From the NCBI GenBank assembly GCA_947175285.1, contig CAMWMM010000209.1, positions 1-8,060 of the forward strand: a stretch of DNA of 8,060 nucleotides. The letters are read 5' to 3'. Of the stretch, positions 1 to 6,466 are shown piece by piece. The position numbers and the translations under genes are program-made. Under the pieces are notes generated by a model. The model did no database searches. It was not told where the DNA came from and saw only the letters and a program-made list of their open reading frames with translations. This DNA is from an uncultured Lachnospiraceae bacterium. Its GTDB lineage: Bacteria; Bacillota_A; Clostridia; Lachnospirales; Lachnospiraceae. Position 1 is the first letter of the stretch, and every line of letters begins with the position of its first letter.

Positions 1-1401
1 ATAATGGTATTTGTATTATTTTGGATGATTGCGTGTCAGAGAGCTTATCATGCAGATACCGATTTATATCATGCCCAGTCAATCAGATGGATTGAGGAAT
101 ACGGCATAATAAAAGGGCTTGGCAATCTGCATCATCGTCTGGCTTATAATAGTGCATTTATGTCTTTGCAGGCACTATATAGTTGGGAATTTCTGATTGA
201 CCAGTCCATGCATGTGATGAATGCGTATTTATGCATGCTAGTGACACTGTATGCTTTGATAACATGTTCATGCCTGCAGGGAAAACATAAAGGTTCGGAC
301 TGTTTCAAATTAGTGATTTTTTTATACAATATTATGAATGTAGGGCTGATAGCTTCACCGGGAACAGATAATTTTGTATTATTGTTTTTGCTTTATATTT
401 TATGTAAGTGGTGTGATTATGTCGAAGAAAATAATAAGCAGACAGAAGCTTATGGGATATTATGTTTATTAGCGTTATATGCATTGACGATTAAAGTCTC
501 GGTTGCTATGATCATGTTGTTGGTAATAAAACCTGCGATAGAATTATTGAAAGAAAAACGGTATAAGTCGATTATTCTTATGATTTTTACGGGAATATTC
601 ATATTATTGCCGTTCTGTTTCAGAAATTTTGTCATATCGGGTTATTTTTTATATCCTGCAACCATAACGGGCTTTTTTGATGTAGACTGGAAAATGCTTC
701 CATATTCCTTGAATTTTGACAAACAGGAAATTACATCACGGGCGCGAGGAATATATGGGATAGAAAACTACAGCGCAGCATGTAACATGAGTTTTACAGA
801 ATGGCTTCCGATTTGGTGGAGTGTCAAAGAACTTTGGCTTAAGATAATGCTTGTTGTAAATATTGCACTGCTGCCTGTTTTTCTTGGAATTAATATAGTC
901 AGGGTAGTTAGGAAAAATGTTTCTTATGATATTGTAGTAAATATGACAGTAATGATTCAGTTTATATATTGGTTAATGACAGCTCCGAATAGCAGATATG
1001 GAAGTGTTGTGTTGTTTTTAGTTCCTTGTATGCTTATTATTCATGTATTAGGAATGAGTAAGGATGGGATTCAGAAGATTTACTCAAAATCGGCAGCTGT
1101 TATGCTGGGAATACTCTTGATGTGTTTTACATATCAGACCATCACAATTATTGAAAAGATACCATTAAAAAGGTCTTCCTATTATGTATACCGTGAGTGT
1201 AACGAGCTGGAATGGGAGGGCATAACGATGTATACACCGATAGAAAATTGCAATACCGGATATTATTGTTTTCCAGGCTTAACATATCCGGGGCGGCTTC
1301 CGTATCTGGAACTGCGGGGAGATACGATTAAAGATGGTTTTCGTATAAAAGAAGAATATAAAAATGCTAATTTAACAACTTATGGTAGCATTTTGGAATA
1401 A
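1..1401 (+). CDS. Polytopic membrane protein, GT-C-like / LIC_10190-type, 5' partial
   Basis: At least 465 residues are readable and the frame is open through the left edge (codon 1-3 is Ile). The Met at base 4 is therefore probably internal, the gene starts upstream, and no ribosome binding site can be judged. Residue numbers count from that Met. Hydrophobic segments lie near 1-11, 72-90, 101-117, 123-136, 150-175, 188-204, 279-299, 309-326, 333-349 and 364-383. A non-membrane loop after the first segment carries DTDLYH (18-23), a Trp-Ile-Glu-Glu-Tyr stretch and NLHHRLAYNS (41-50). The soluble C-terminus has the LELRGD...DGFRI pattern (436-447). An acidic motif in the first exposed loop recalls GT-C glycosyltransferases, and the overall pattern resembles the LIC_10190 family of surface-polysaccharide loci, from memory only. 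The donor, acceptor and any activity are unknown. The gene is AT-rich: sampled 60-base rows give 30-45% GC, mostly near 30-33%, against 35-48% in ileS. It is followed by its own probable terminator, so it is likely not in the ileS operon. Confidence 0.72.
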   Translation: MMVFVLFWMIACQRAYHADTDLYHAQSIRWIEEYGIIKGLGNLHHRLAYNSAFMSLQALYSWEFLIDQSMHVMNAYLCMLVTLYALITCSCLQGKHKGSDCFKLVIFLYNIMNVGLIASPGTDNFVLLFLLYILCKWCDYVEENNKQTEAYGILCLLALYALTIKVSVAMIMLLVIKPAIELLKEKRYKSIILMIFTGIFILLPFCFRNFVISGYFLYPATITGFFDVDWKMLPYSLNFDKQEITSRARGIYGIENYSAACNMSFTEWLPIWWSVKELWLKIMLVVNIALLPVFLGINIVRVVRKNVSYDIVVNMTVMIQFIYWLMTAPNSRYGSVVLFLVPCMLIIHVLGMSKDGIQKIYSKSAAVMLGILLMCFTYQTITIIEKIPLKRSSYYVYRECNELEWEGITMYTPIENCNTGYYCFPGLTYPGRLPYLELRGDTIKDGFRIKEEYKNANLTTYGSILE

Positions 1402-1410
1402 TGTCCTGAT

Positions 1411-1443
1411 GTTGTCAAAAACATCCTTGACAACCGCATTTTT
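1411..1443 (+). terminator. Probable intrinsic terminator of the membrane gene (inverted repeat)
   Basis: A perfect 8-bp inverted repeat, GTTGTCAA (1411-1418) and TTGACAAC (1427-1434), encloses an 8-base loop. Four bases later comes a run of five T (1439-1443). It begins 9 bases after the TAA of the upstream membrane gene. The stem is only moderately GC-rich and the T run is short and offset, so termination may be leaky. A competing smaller hairpin, GATGTT/AACATC (1408-1413/1420-1425), overlaps it. The right arm contains the -35 hexamer of the next promoter, so the repeat could instead be an operator. Confidence 0.5.
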
Positions 1444-1456
1444 CAAATATTATAAT
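1427..1456 (+). promoter_or_regulatory. Consensus sigma-A promoter for the ileS T-box transcript
   Basis: A perfect -35 TTGACA (1427-1432) and a perfect -10 TATAAT (1451-1456) are separated by 18 bases of AT-rich spacer. The transcription start should fall near 1462-1465. That is about 330 bases before the ileS ATG and just ahead of the 5' strand of T-box stem I, which is where a T-box promoter is expected. Both hexamers match consensus, so basal initiation should be strong and control would be exerted mainly at the leader. Confidence 0.85.
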
Positions 1457-1567
1457 AGGTTGAACATTAATAATGCAAAAAGCGTTGAAGAAGACAGTAT
1501 TTAATTTCTGAAAATCACAGCGATCCGGTGACGGTGCAAGACCGGTACGAGTAGGGGATTAGAGAAA

Positions 1568-1570
1568 ATC
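1568..1570 (+). promoter_or_regulatory. T-box specifier codon AUC (Ile)
   Basis: ATC lies on the 3' side of the internal loop of stem I. It sits one base after the GAA that faces AGTA, is followed by A, and is then followed by CTTC, which can close the lower helix with GAAG (1487-1490). The downstream gene encodes IleRS, which supports AUC over the overlapping AAU triplet (1567-1569, Asn). The one-base register ambiguity is the main doubt. Confidence 0.7.
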
Positions 1571-1729
1571 ACTTCCGAGCTTCGGACTGAACTTCGAAAG
1601 AATAGTAGGGACCGACGGCATTCCGCCGTTACAGGAAACCGTATCAATATATGGACGGACGGCAATATTCGCAGAGAATAGGCAGACAGCCGATTGGTAC
1701 GTTGTAACAGGTGGTAAAACAAGAGTAGG

Positions 1730-1768
1730 AAACCTTGTCCTTTTACAGGATAGGGTTTTTATTTTTTT
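1730..1768 (+). terminator. T-box attenuator (intrinsic terminator)
   Basis: A 12-bp stem pairs 1730-1741 with 1747-1758, with two G-U wobbles, around the loop TTTAC. It is followed by a T-rich tail, 1759-1768, with a run of seven T at its end. The left arm shares bases 1734-1741 with the 3' side of the antiterminator, so the two structures exclude each other. Without bound uncharged tRNA-Ile, transcription should stop here, 22 bases before ileS. Confidence 0.9.
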
Positions 1769-1776
1769 AAGGAAAG

Positions 1777-1783
1777 AAAGGAG
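1777..1783 (+). promoter_or_regulatory. Ribosome binding site of ileS
   Basis: AAAGGAG sits 6 bases before the ATG at 1790. It lies after the attenuator stem and is free of both alternative leader structures. It fixes the ileS start at 1790. Confidence 0.85.
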
Positions 1784-1789
1784 AATATC

Positions 1790-4700
1790 ATGTATCAGAA
1801 AGTCGATACCAGCTTAAATTTTGTAGACAGAGAGAAAGAGGTCTGTCAGTTCTGGAAAGAGAATGATATTTTTAAGAAAAGTATGGATAGTCGAAAAGAG
1901 GGTGAAACATACACATTCTATGACGGTCCTCCGACGGCAAACGGCAAGCCGCATATCGGACATGTACTGACACGTGTTATTAAGGATATGATTCCTAGAT
2001 ACCGTACGATGAAAGGCTATATGGTTCCGCGTAAAGCAGGATGGGATACCCATGGACTTCCGGTAGAACTTGAAGTAGAGAAGCTGCTTGGTCTGGATGG
2101 AAAAGAGCAGATTGAAGAATACGGTCTGGATCCTTTTATCAATAAATGTAAGGAATCTGTCTGGAAATATAAAGGCATGTGGGAAGACTTTTCCGGCACG
2201 GTTGGATTCTGGGCGGATATGGATGACCCGTATGTCACTTACCATGATGATTTTATCGAGTCCGAGTGGTGGGCGTTAAAGCAGATTTGGGATAAAGGTT
2301 TATTATATAAAGGATTCAAGATTGTACCGTATTGTCCGCGCTGCGGAACCCCGCTTTCTTCTCATGAGGTAGCACAGGGATACAAAGCAGTCAAGGAACG
2401 TTCTGCGGTAGTTCGTTTCAAAGTGGTTGGTGAAGACGCTTATTTTTTGGCATGGACAACAACGCCGTGGACGCTGCCGTCTAATGTGGCGCTTTGTGTC
2501 AATCCTGATGAAGTTTATGTAAAAGTAAAGGCAGCGGACGGCTATACGTATTATATGGCGGAGGCGCTTTTAGACAGTGTACTTGGCAAACTGAAAGCGG
2601 AAGGTGATTCCGATAACGCAGACAGTGCGCCGTATACGGTATTGAAAACTTATAAAGGAACCGATTTGGAATATAAGGAATATGAACCCTTATTTGCCTG
2701 TGCGGGAGAAGCGGCGGCAAAGCAGCATAAGAAAGGTCATTTTGTTACCTGTGATAATTACGTTACAATGACAGACGGTACCGGTATCGTTCATATTGCG
2801 CCTGCATTCGGTGAAGATGACGCGCAGGTAGGACGTAAGTATGACCTTCCGTTTGTGCAGTTTGTAAACGGCAAAGGTGAAATGACCGAAGAGACGGCTT
2901 ATGCGGGTATGTTTGTAAAGAAAGCCGACCCGGAAATTTTGAAAGATTTGGATAAAGAAGGAAAATTATTCGATGCGCCTAAGTTTGAGCATGATTATCC
3001 GTTCTGCTGGCGATGCGATACGCCGCTTATTTACTATGCGCGTGAGTCATGGTTTATCAAAATGACGGCAGTGCGGGATGATTTGGTACGTAATAACAAA
3101 ACCGTCAACTGGATTCCCGAATCCATTGGTGAAGGACGTTTCGGCAACTGGCTGGAAAACATTCAGGACTGGGGTATTTCCAGAAACCGTTACTGGGGTA
3201 CGCCGCTTAACGTATGGGATTGCGGTGAATGCGGGCATAAGGAGTCAATCGGCTCACGCGAGGAACTTGCTAAGATGAGCGGCAACCCGGATGCACAGTC
3301 GGTAGAACTTCACAGACCGTATATTGATGAGATTACAATTCCGTGTCCGAAGTGCGGTAAGACAATGAAGCGCGTACCGGAAGTAATCGACTGCTGGTTT
3401 GACTCCGGCGCCATGCCGTTTGCACAGCATCATTATCCGTTTGAAAACAAAGACCTGTTTGAGCAGCAGTTCCCGGCGCAGTTTATTTCCGAAGCAGTAG
3501 ACCAGACACGTGGATGGTTCTATTCACTGATGGCGGAATCTACGCTTTTATTTAATAAAGCGCCGTTTGAAAATGTTATCGTGCTTGGTCATGTACAGGA
3601 TGAAAACGGTCAGAAAATGGCAAAATCCAAAGGCAATGCCGTTGACCCGTTTGAAGCTTTGGAAACGTACGGAGCAGATGCGATTCGCTGGTACTTCTAT
3701 ATCAATTCGGCTCCATGGCTGCCTAACAGATTCCACGGCAAGGCAGTACAGGAAGGACAGCGTAAATTCTTAGGAACTTTATGGAACACATATGCATTCT
3801 TTGTACTGTATGCGAATATTGATAATTTCGATGCAACAAAGTACACACTGGATTACGATAAACTTCCGGTTATGGATAAATGGCTCTTATCCAAGTTTAA
3901 CACCGCTATTAAGGAAGTGGATAATAACTTAAATGAATACAAGATTCCGGAGGCGGCAAGAGTCCTTGATAACTTTGTCGATGAAATGAGTAACTGGTAT
4001 GTCAGAAGAAGCCGTGAGCGTTTCTGGGCAAAAGGAATGGAGCAGGATAAGATAAACGCTTATATGACACTCTATACAGCGCTTGTGACAATCTCTAAAT
4101 GTGCGGCGCCTATGATTCCTTTCATGACAGAGGAAATCTATTTGAATCTGGTAAAAAGTATTGATGCGAATGCACCGGAGAGTATTCATCTGTGCGACTT
4201 CCCTGTTTCGGATGAAAAGATGATTGATACGAAACTGGAAGAAGATATGGAGGAAGTTTTAAAAATAGTTGTGATGGGACGTGCGGCTCGTAACGCAGCT
4301 AATATCAAGAACCGTCAGCCAATCGGAACGATGTTTGTGAAAGCTGAAAATGCGCTTGGTGAGTTTTATCAGGAAATCATCAAAGATGAGCTGAATGTAA
4401 AGGAAATCAAGTTTACGGATGATGTCAGAGAGTTTACAAGCTACAGCTTTAAACCGCAGCTTCGTACCGTGGGACCGAAATACGGAAAGCAGCTTGGCGG
4501 CATTCAGAAAGTTCTTGGCGCCTTGGACGGCAATCAGGCAATGGACGAGTTGAATACGAACGGCGCACTGAAATTTGACGTAGACGGTACGGAAGTTGTT
4601 CTGGAGAAAGATGACCTGTTGATTGAGATGGCACAAAAAGACGGTTATGTATCCGAGGCGGATAATAATATGACTGTTGTGCTTGACACCAATTTATCAG

Positions 4701-4963
4701 ACGAACTGATTGAAGAGGGATTTGTATACGAAGTCATCAGTAAAATTCAGACGATGCGTAAAGATGCGGACTTCGAGGTAATGGATCATATTAAAGTAGC
4801 TGTCTGCGAAAATGAGAAAATTGCGGGTATCGTACGGAAGAATGAAGAGATGATTGCCGGCAAGGTACTTGCAGAGAATATCGTGGAAAATGAAGCATTG
4901 CCTGTCTCGAAAGAATGGAATGTCAATGGAGAGAAAGTAGTCATTGGCATAGAAAAGGTATAA
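1790..4963 (+). CDS. ileS: Isoleucyl-tRNA synthetase, type 2 (eukaryote-like)
   Basis: This cytoplasmic class Ia synthetase (EC 6.1.1.5) activates isoleucine with ATP and charges tRNA-Ile; an inserted CP1 domain hydrolyses mischarged Val-tRNA. It has 1057 residues. The HIGH motif is at 55-58 in a GPPTANGKPHIGH context. The editing domain shows WTTTPW (222-227) and GTGIVHIAPAFGEDD (330-344). The second ATP motif is KMAKS (609-613), with Ala where most relatives have Ser. Cysteine pairs of zinc-ribbon type are at 182/185, 406/409, 478/481 and 519/522. The active-site strand WFDSGAMPF and the EAVDQTRGWFYS stretch are intact. Type 2 is chosen because of the length, the PYCPRCGTPLSSHE segment after the catalytic N-terminus, the C-terminal LSDELIEEGF segment (DUF5915-like) and the lack of the C-terminal zinc finger of type-1 enzymes. 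Type-2 enzymes are known to include mupirocin-insensitive forms; insensitivity here is inference. Expression is governed by the T-box leader. Confidence 0.97.
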   Translation: MYQKVDTSLNFVDREKEVCQFWKENDIFKKSMDSRKEGETYTFYDGPPTANGKPHIGHVLTRVIKDMIPRYRTMKGYMVPRKAGWDTHGLPVELEVEKLLGLDGKEQIEEYGLDPFINKCKESVWKYKGMWEDFSGTVGFWADMDDPYVTYHDDFIESEWWALKQIWDKGLLYKGFKIVPYCPRCGTPLSSHEVAQGYKAVKERSAVVRFKVVGEDAYFLAWTTTPWTLPSNVALCVNPDEVYVKVKAADGYTYYMAEALLDSVLGKLKAEGDSDNADSAPYTVLKTYKGTDLEYKEYEPLFACAGEAAAKQHKKGHFVTCDNYVTMTDGTGIVHIAPAFGEDDAQVGRKYDLPFVQFVNGKGEMTEETAYAGMFVKKADPEILKDLDKEGKLFDAPKFEHDYPFCWRCDTPLIYYARESWFIKMTAVRDDLVRNNKTVNWIPESIGEGRFGNWLENIQDWGISRNRYWGTPLNVWDCGECGHKESIGSREELAKMSGNPDAQSVELHRPYIDEITIPCPKCGKTMKRVPEVIDCWFDSGAMPFAQHHYPFENKDLFEQQFPAQFISEAVDQTRGWFYSLMAESTLLFNKAPFENVIVLGHVQDENGQKMAKSKGNAVDPFEALETYGADAIRWYFYINSAPWLPNRFHGKAVQEGQRKFLGTLWNTYAFFVLYANIDNFDATKYTLDYDKLPVMDKWLLSKFNTAIKEVDNNLNEYKIPEAARVLDNFVDEMSNWYVRRSRERFWAKGMEQDKINAYMTLYTALVTISKCAAPMIPFMTEEIYLNLVKSIDANAPESIHLCDFPVSDEKMIDTKLEEDMEEVLKIVVMGRAARNAANIKNRQPIGTMFVKAENALGEFYQEIIKDELNVKEIKFTDDVREFTSYSFKPQLRTVGPKYGKQLGGIQKVLGALDGNQAMDELNTNGALKFDVDGTEVVLEKDDLLIEMAQKDGYVSEADNNMTVVLDTNLSDELIEEGFVYEVISKIQTMRKDADFEVMDHIKVAVCENEKIAGIVRKNEEMIAGKVLAENIVENEALPVSKEWNVNGEKVVIGIEKV

Positions 4964-4974
4964 CGATGTTTTTG

Positions 4975-4981
4975 AAAAGGA
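4975..4981 (+). promoter_or_regulatory. Ribosome binding site deciding the start of lipoprotein A
   Basis: AAAAGGA ends 8 bases before the ATG at 4990. A second similar site, AGAAAAGG (4951-4958), lies 7 bases before an in-frame ATG at 4966, so two starts compete. The 4990 site has the better AGGA match, and the product then aligns from residue 1 with the downstream paralogue. Using 4966 would only add MFLKRKSI to the N-terminus. Confidence 0.55.
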
Positions 4982-4989
4982 AAAGTATT

Positions 4990-6453
4990 ATGAAAATATG
5001 CAGAAATACAGCCGGTGTAATACTGGCTGTTCTGCTGTTAGCAGGCTGTGGGGCAGACCGCGGGGCTGTGACAGCAACACAGGACGATTCGGAAATCCTG
5101 TCGCCTGAGAGCACGCTGCCGGAAACGGATGTAGTGCAATATGATTGCGCACCCATAATCTATGATCTGACACAGCTTCCTGCCATGAAGAATGAGTTCT
5201 ATGCCGAGTGGGAAGGGAAAATTTACTTTCGGCAGTATTCTGACGAGGATGTGGATGACGGCTGGCTTGGCGGTCCGGCGGCAGATACCGAGAAAGAACT
5301 TATGTGCATGGAAAACGACGGAAGTGTGACACAGGTGGGAGTGGATTATGGTTGTGATGAGATGTATATCGTCGAGGGCAGAATTTATTCTCATAAGTGG
5401 AAGAAAGAGGGGGAGAAAGAAGTTTCGGTGGTCTATTCCTGCGGGTTGGACGGAAGTGACGTGATAGAGTATGTATCCCATGAGGTGTTTGCTGTGAGAG
5501 GCGACAGGATTATCTGTAGTATTGGATATGATGACGGGATTTCTTGGATTGATGCGAAAGATGGGCAGGAGCATATTCTGGTTGAGGAGTTTGATTCCTA
5601 TCATGAAGGATATCTGGACGCAACAGAGGATGAGATTTTTTTCTCTAAGCTCGTGTGGAGTGAAGAGGCAGATGAGTACGATTTAGTTCTGTATTCTATG
5701 GATTATCAGGGAAATACGAAGGATCTGGCGGTGTTTACCGTGCAAGAGTATGAGAATTATGTAGACTGCTGGTTTGATGGAATGCACTTGTGGACTTCGC
5801 CGCTTTACATTTCTTCTTTTCAGATATTAGGAGATGATTTGTATGTTTTAGTAGGAACAACTAACGGAACGGGGCATGGGTGGACGGGAGGAACGATCTA
5901 CGGCATGAAAAAAGACGGAAGTAACTGTCAAATGCTGGTGTCAGATTCCTATAGCCGGTATTTTTACCTGTATGATGACGGAGAAAACAGAGTGCTGTAT
6001 TTTGCATCGGGCAAAGAAGCGGAAGGTATCGCAGTAGGAAATGAGCGGATGCGCCGGATTCTTTTGTTAGGGGAAGTGCAGGAGGATGTCGTTCCCTATG
6101 AAGCGGATAGACCCTACGATGAGCCACGGGTGTACGTTTCTCAGAACCACAAGGATTCTATTCTGTTTTATCCGGACACTTCGGGGATATGTTATGTGCT
6201 TCTTACCACTAAAGAATGCGAAGAACTTGAAATTCAAACCACATATGACGACAGCAGCATGAAGAAACAACAGATTAACCAGATTGAGTATCTGGAAGGA
6301 CGGCTGTTTTTTACGGTGACAGATTTGATAAATCGGGAAGAATTAAACTCGTCCCAGTGGGGATATGGTTATGAGGACGGAAAAAGCAGATGTTACTGTA
6401 AGGATTTAGAGAGCGGAGAGATTCGTCTGCTTTATGAATATGGCGGTGATTAA
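4990..6453 (+). CDS. Lipoprotein A, DUF5050-like putative beta-propeller
   Basis: This 487-residue exported protein has no known function that I recognise. A short signal peptide ends in the lipobox LLAGC, giving lipidated Cys20 and a membrane-anchored protein facing outward. An acidic linker (about 21-55) precedes a body rich in short Tyr/Ile/Phe strands. The body repeats DG(S) turns: MENDGS near 107, GLDGSD at 152, MKKDGSN at 306 and YDDG at 328. This pattern resembles the DUF5050-like beta-propeller proteins of Clostridia; the assignment is by eye. Mature Cys are at 53, 106, 122, 151, 176, 260, 313, 401, 410, 468 and 470, many for an exported protein, and eight are shared with its neighbour. 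The gene begins 26 bases after ileS with no terminator or promoter seen between them, so it may be read through from the T-box leader. An alternative in-frame start is at 4966 (495 residues). It is a tandem paralogue of the next gene. Confidence 0.88.
   Translation: MKICRNTAGVILAVLLLAGCGADRGAVTATQDDSEILSPESTLPETDVVQYDCAPIIYDLTQLPAMKNEFYAEWEGKIYFRQYSDEDVDDGWLGGPAADTEKELMCMENDGSVTQVGVDYGCDEMYIVEGRIYSHKWKKEGEKEVSVVYSCGLDGSDVIEYVSHEVFAVRGDRIICSIGYDDGISWIDAKDGQEHILVEEFDSYHEGYLDATEDEIFFSKLVWSEEADEYDLVLYSMDYQGNTKDLAVFTVQEYENYVDCWFDGMHLWTSPLYISSFQILGDDLYVLVGTTNGTGHGWTGGTIYGMKKDGSNCQMLVSDSYSRYFYLYDDGENRVLYFASGKEAEGIAVGNERMRRILLLGEVQEDVVPYEADRPYDEPRVYVSQNHKDSILFYPDTSGICYVLLTTKECEELEIQTTYDDSSMKKQQINQIEYLEGRLFFTVTDLINREELNSSQWGYGYEDGKSRCYCKDLESGEIRLLYEYGGD
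5015..5108 (+). repeat. Near-identical signal-peptide segment, copy 1 (copy 2 at 6492-6585)
   Basis: These 94 bases match 6492-6585 at 89 positions; the mismatches are at 5049, 5064, 5065, 5076 and 5085. The segment encodes the second half of the signal peptide, the lipobox and the first part of the linker. Similarity drops at both edges: the first codons after ATGAAAATAT differ, and the linker diverges after CCTGA. Confidence 0.9.
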
Positions 6454-6455
6454 TG

Positions 6456-6460
6456 AGGAG
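6456..6460 (+). promoter_or_regulatory. Ribosome binding site deciding the start of lipoprotein B
   Basis: AGGAG lies 6 bases before the ATG at 6467, in the 13-base gap after the stop of lipoprotein A. An in-frame ATG at 6434 would overlap lipoprotein A by 20 bases, has no comparable site, and would place eleven charged and polar residues before the signal peptide. The start at 6467 is therefore preferred. Confidence 0.8.
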
Positions 6461-6466
6461 AAGGTT

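Larger units (their letters stand above)
1483..1768 (+). promoter_or_regulatory. T-box riboswitch (tRNA-Ile sensing leader) of ileS
   Basis: All major T-box parts can be folded by hand. In stem I, AGTA (1496-1499) faces GAA (1564-1566) as the loop-E element beside the specifier loop. These are joined by a 10-bp helix, with wobbles, pairing 1500-1509 with 1554-1563. The apical CCGGT/ACCGG helix (1525-1529/1541-1545) carries a GGTGCAAG loop. The specifier is read as ATC (1568-1570), followed by the usual A, matching Ile. Further hairpins are ACGGC/GCCGT (1615-1619/1625-1629), a CCGT/ACGG pairing (1639-1642/1655-1658) in the stem II region, and TATTC/GAATA (1666-1670/1676-1680) as stem III. The antiterminator pairs AGG (1709-1711) with CCT (1739-1741) and ACAAG (1719-1723) with CTTGT (1734-1738). 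Between them is a 7-base bulge, TGGTAAA (1712-1718), whose TGGT complements an ACCA tRNA 3' end. The terminator overlaps it, giving the on/off switch. The T-box core is divergent from the AGGGTGGNACCGCG consensus. Confidence 0.9.

Noticed and set aside
1408..1425. GATGTT/AACATC hairpin as the main terminator
   Set aside because: Its 6-bp AT-rich stem is not followed by a T run. The overlapping 8-bp repeat at 1411-1434 is the better candidate.
1567..1569. AAU (Asn) as an alternative T-box specifier in the overlapping register
   Set aside because: The gene controlled is ileS, and the TGGT bulge only reports the discriminator base. AUC fits the gene, and A follows the codon as usual.
1501..1722. 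73-codon open frame on the - strand
   Set aside because: It lies wholly across the T-box leader, whose RNA structure explains the sequence. It has no ribosome binding site or recognisable product.
1814..2245. 143-codon open frame on the - strand inside ileS, and similar ones at 4259-4636 and 3929-4189
   Set aside because: They are antisense shadows of a well-conserved synthetase gene, with no family resemblance and no initiation signals.
4915..4965. Upstream start for lipoprotein A inside the end of ileS
   Set aside because: It would put a polar stretch before the signal peptide and overlap ileS by 49 bases without a ribosome binding site. Starts at 4990 or 4966 are better.
5038..5604. 188-codon open frame on the - strand within lipoprotein A
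   Set aside because: It is fully antisense to a gene supported by its paralogue and lipobox. The translation is His/Pro/Leu-rich with no domain pattern.
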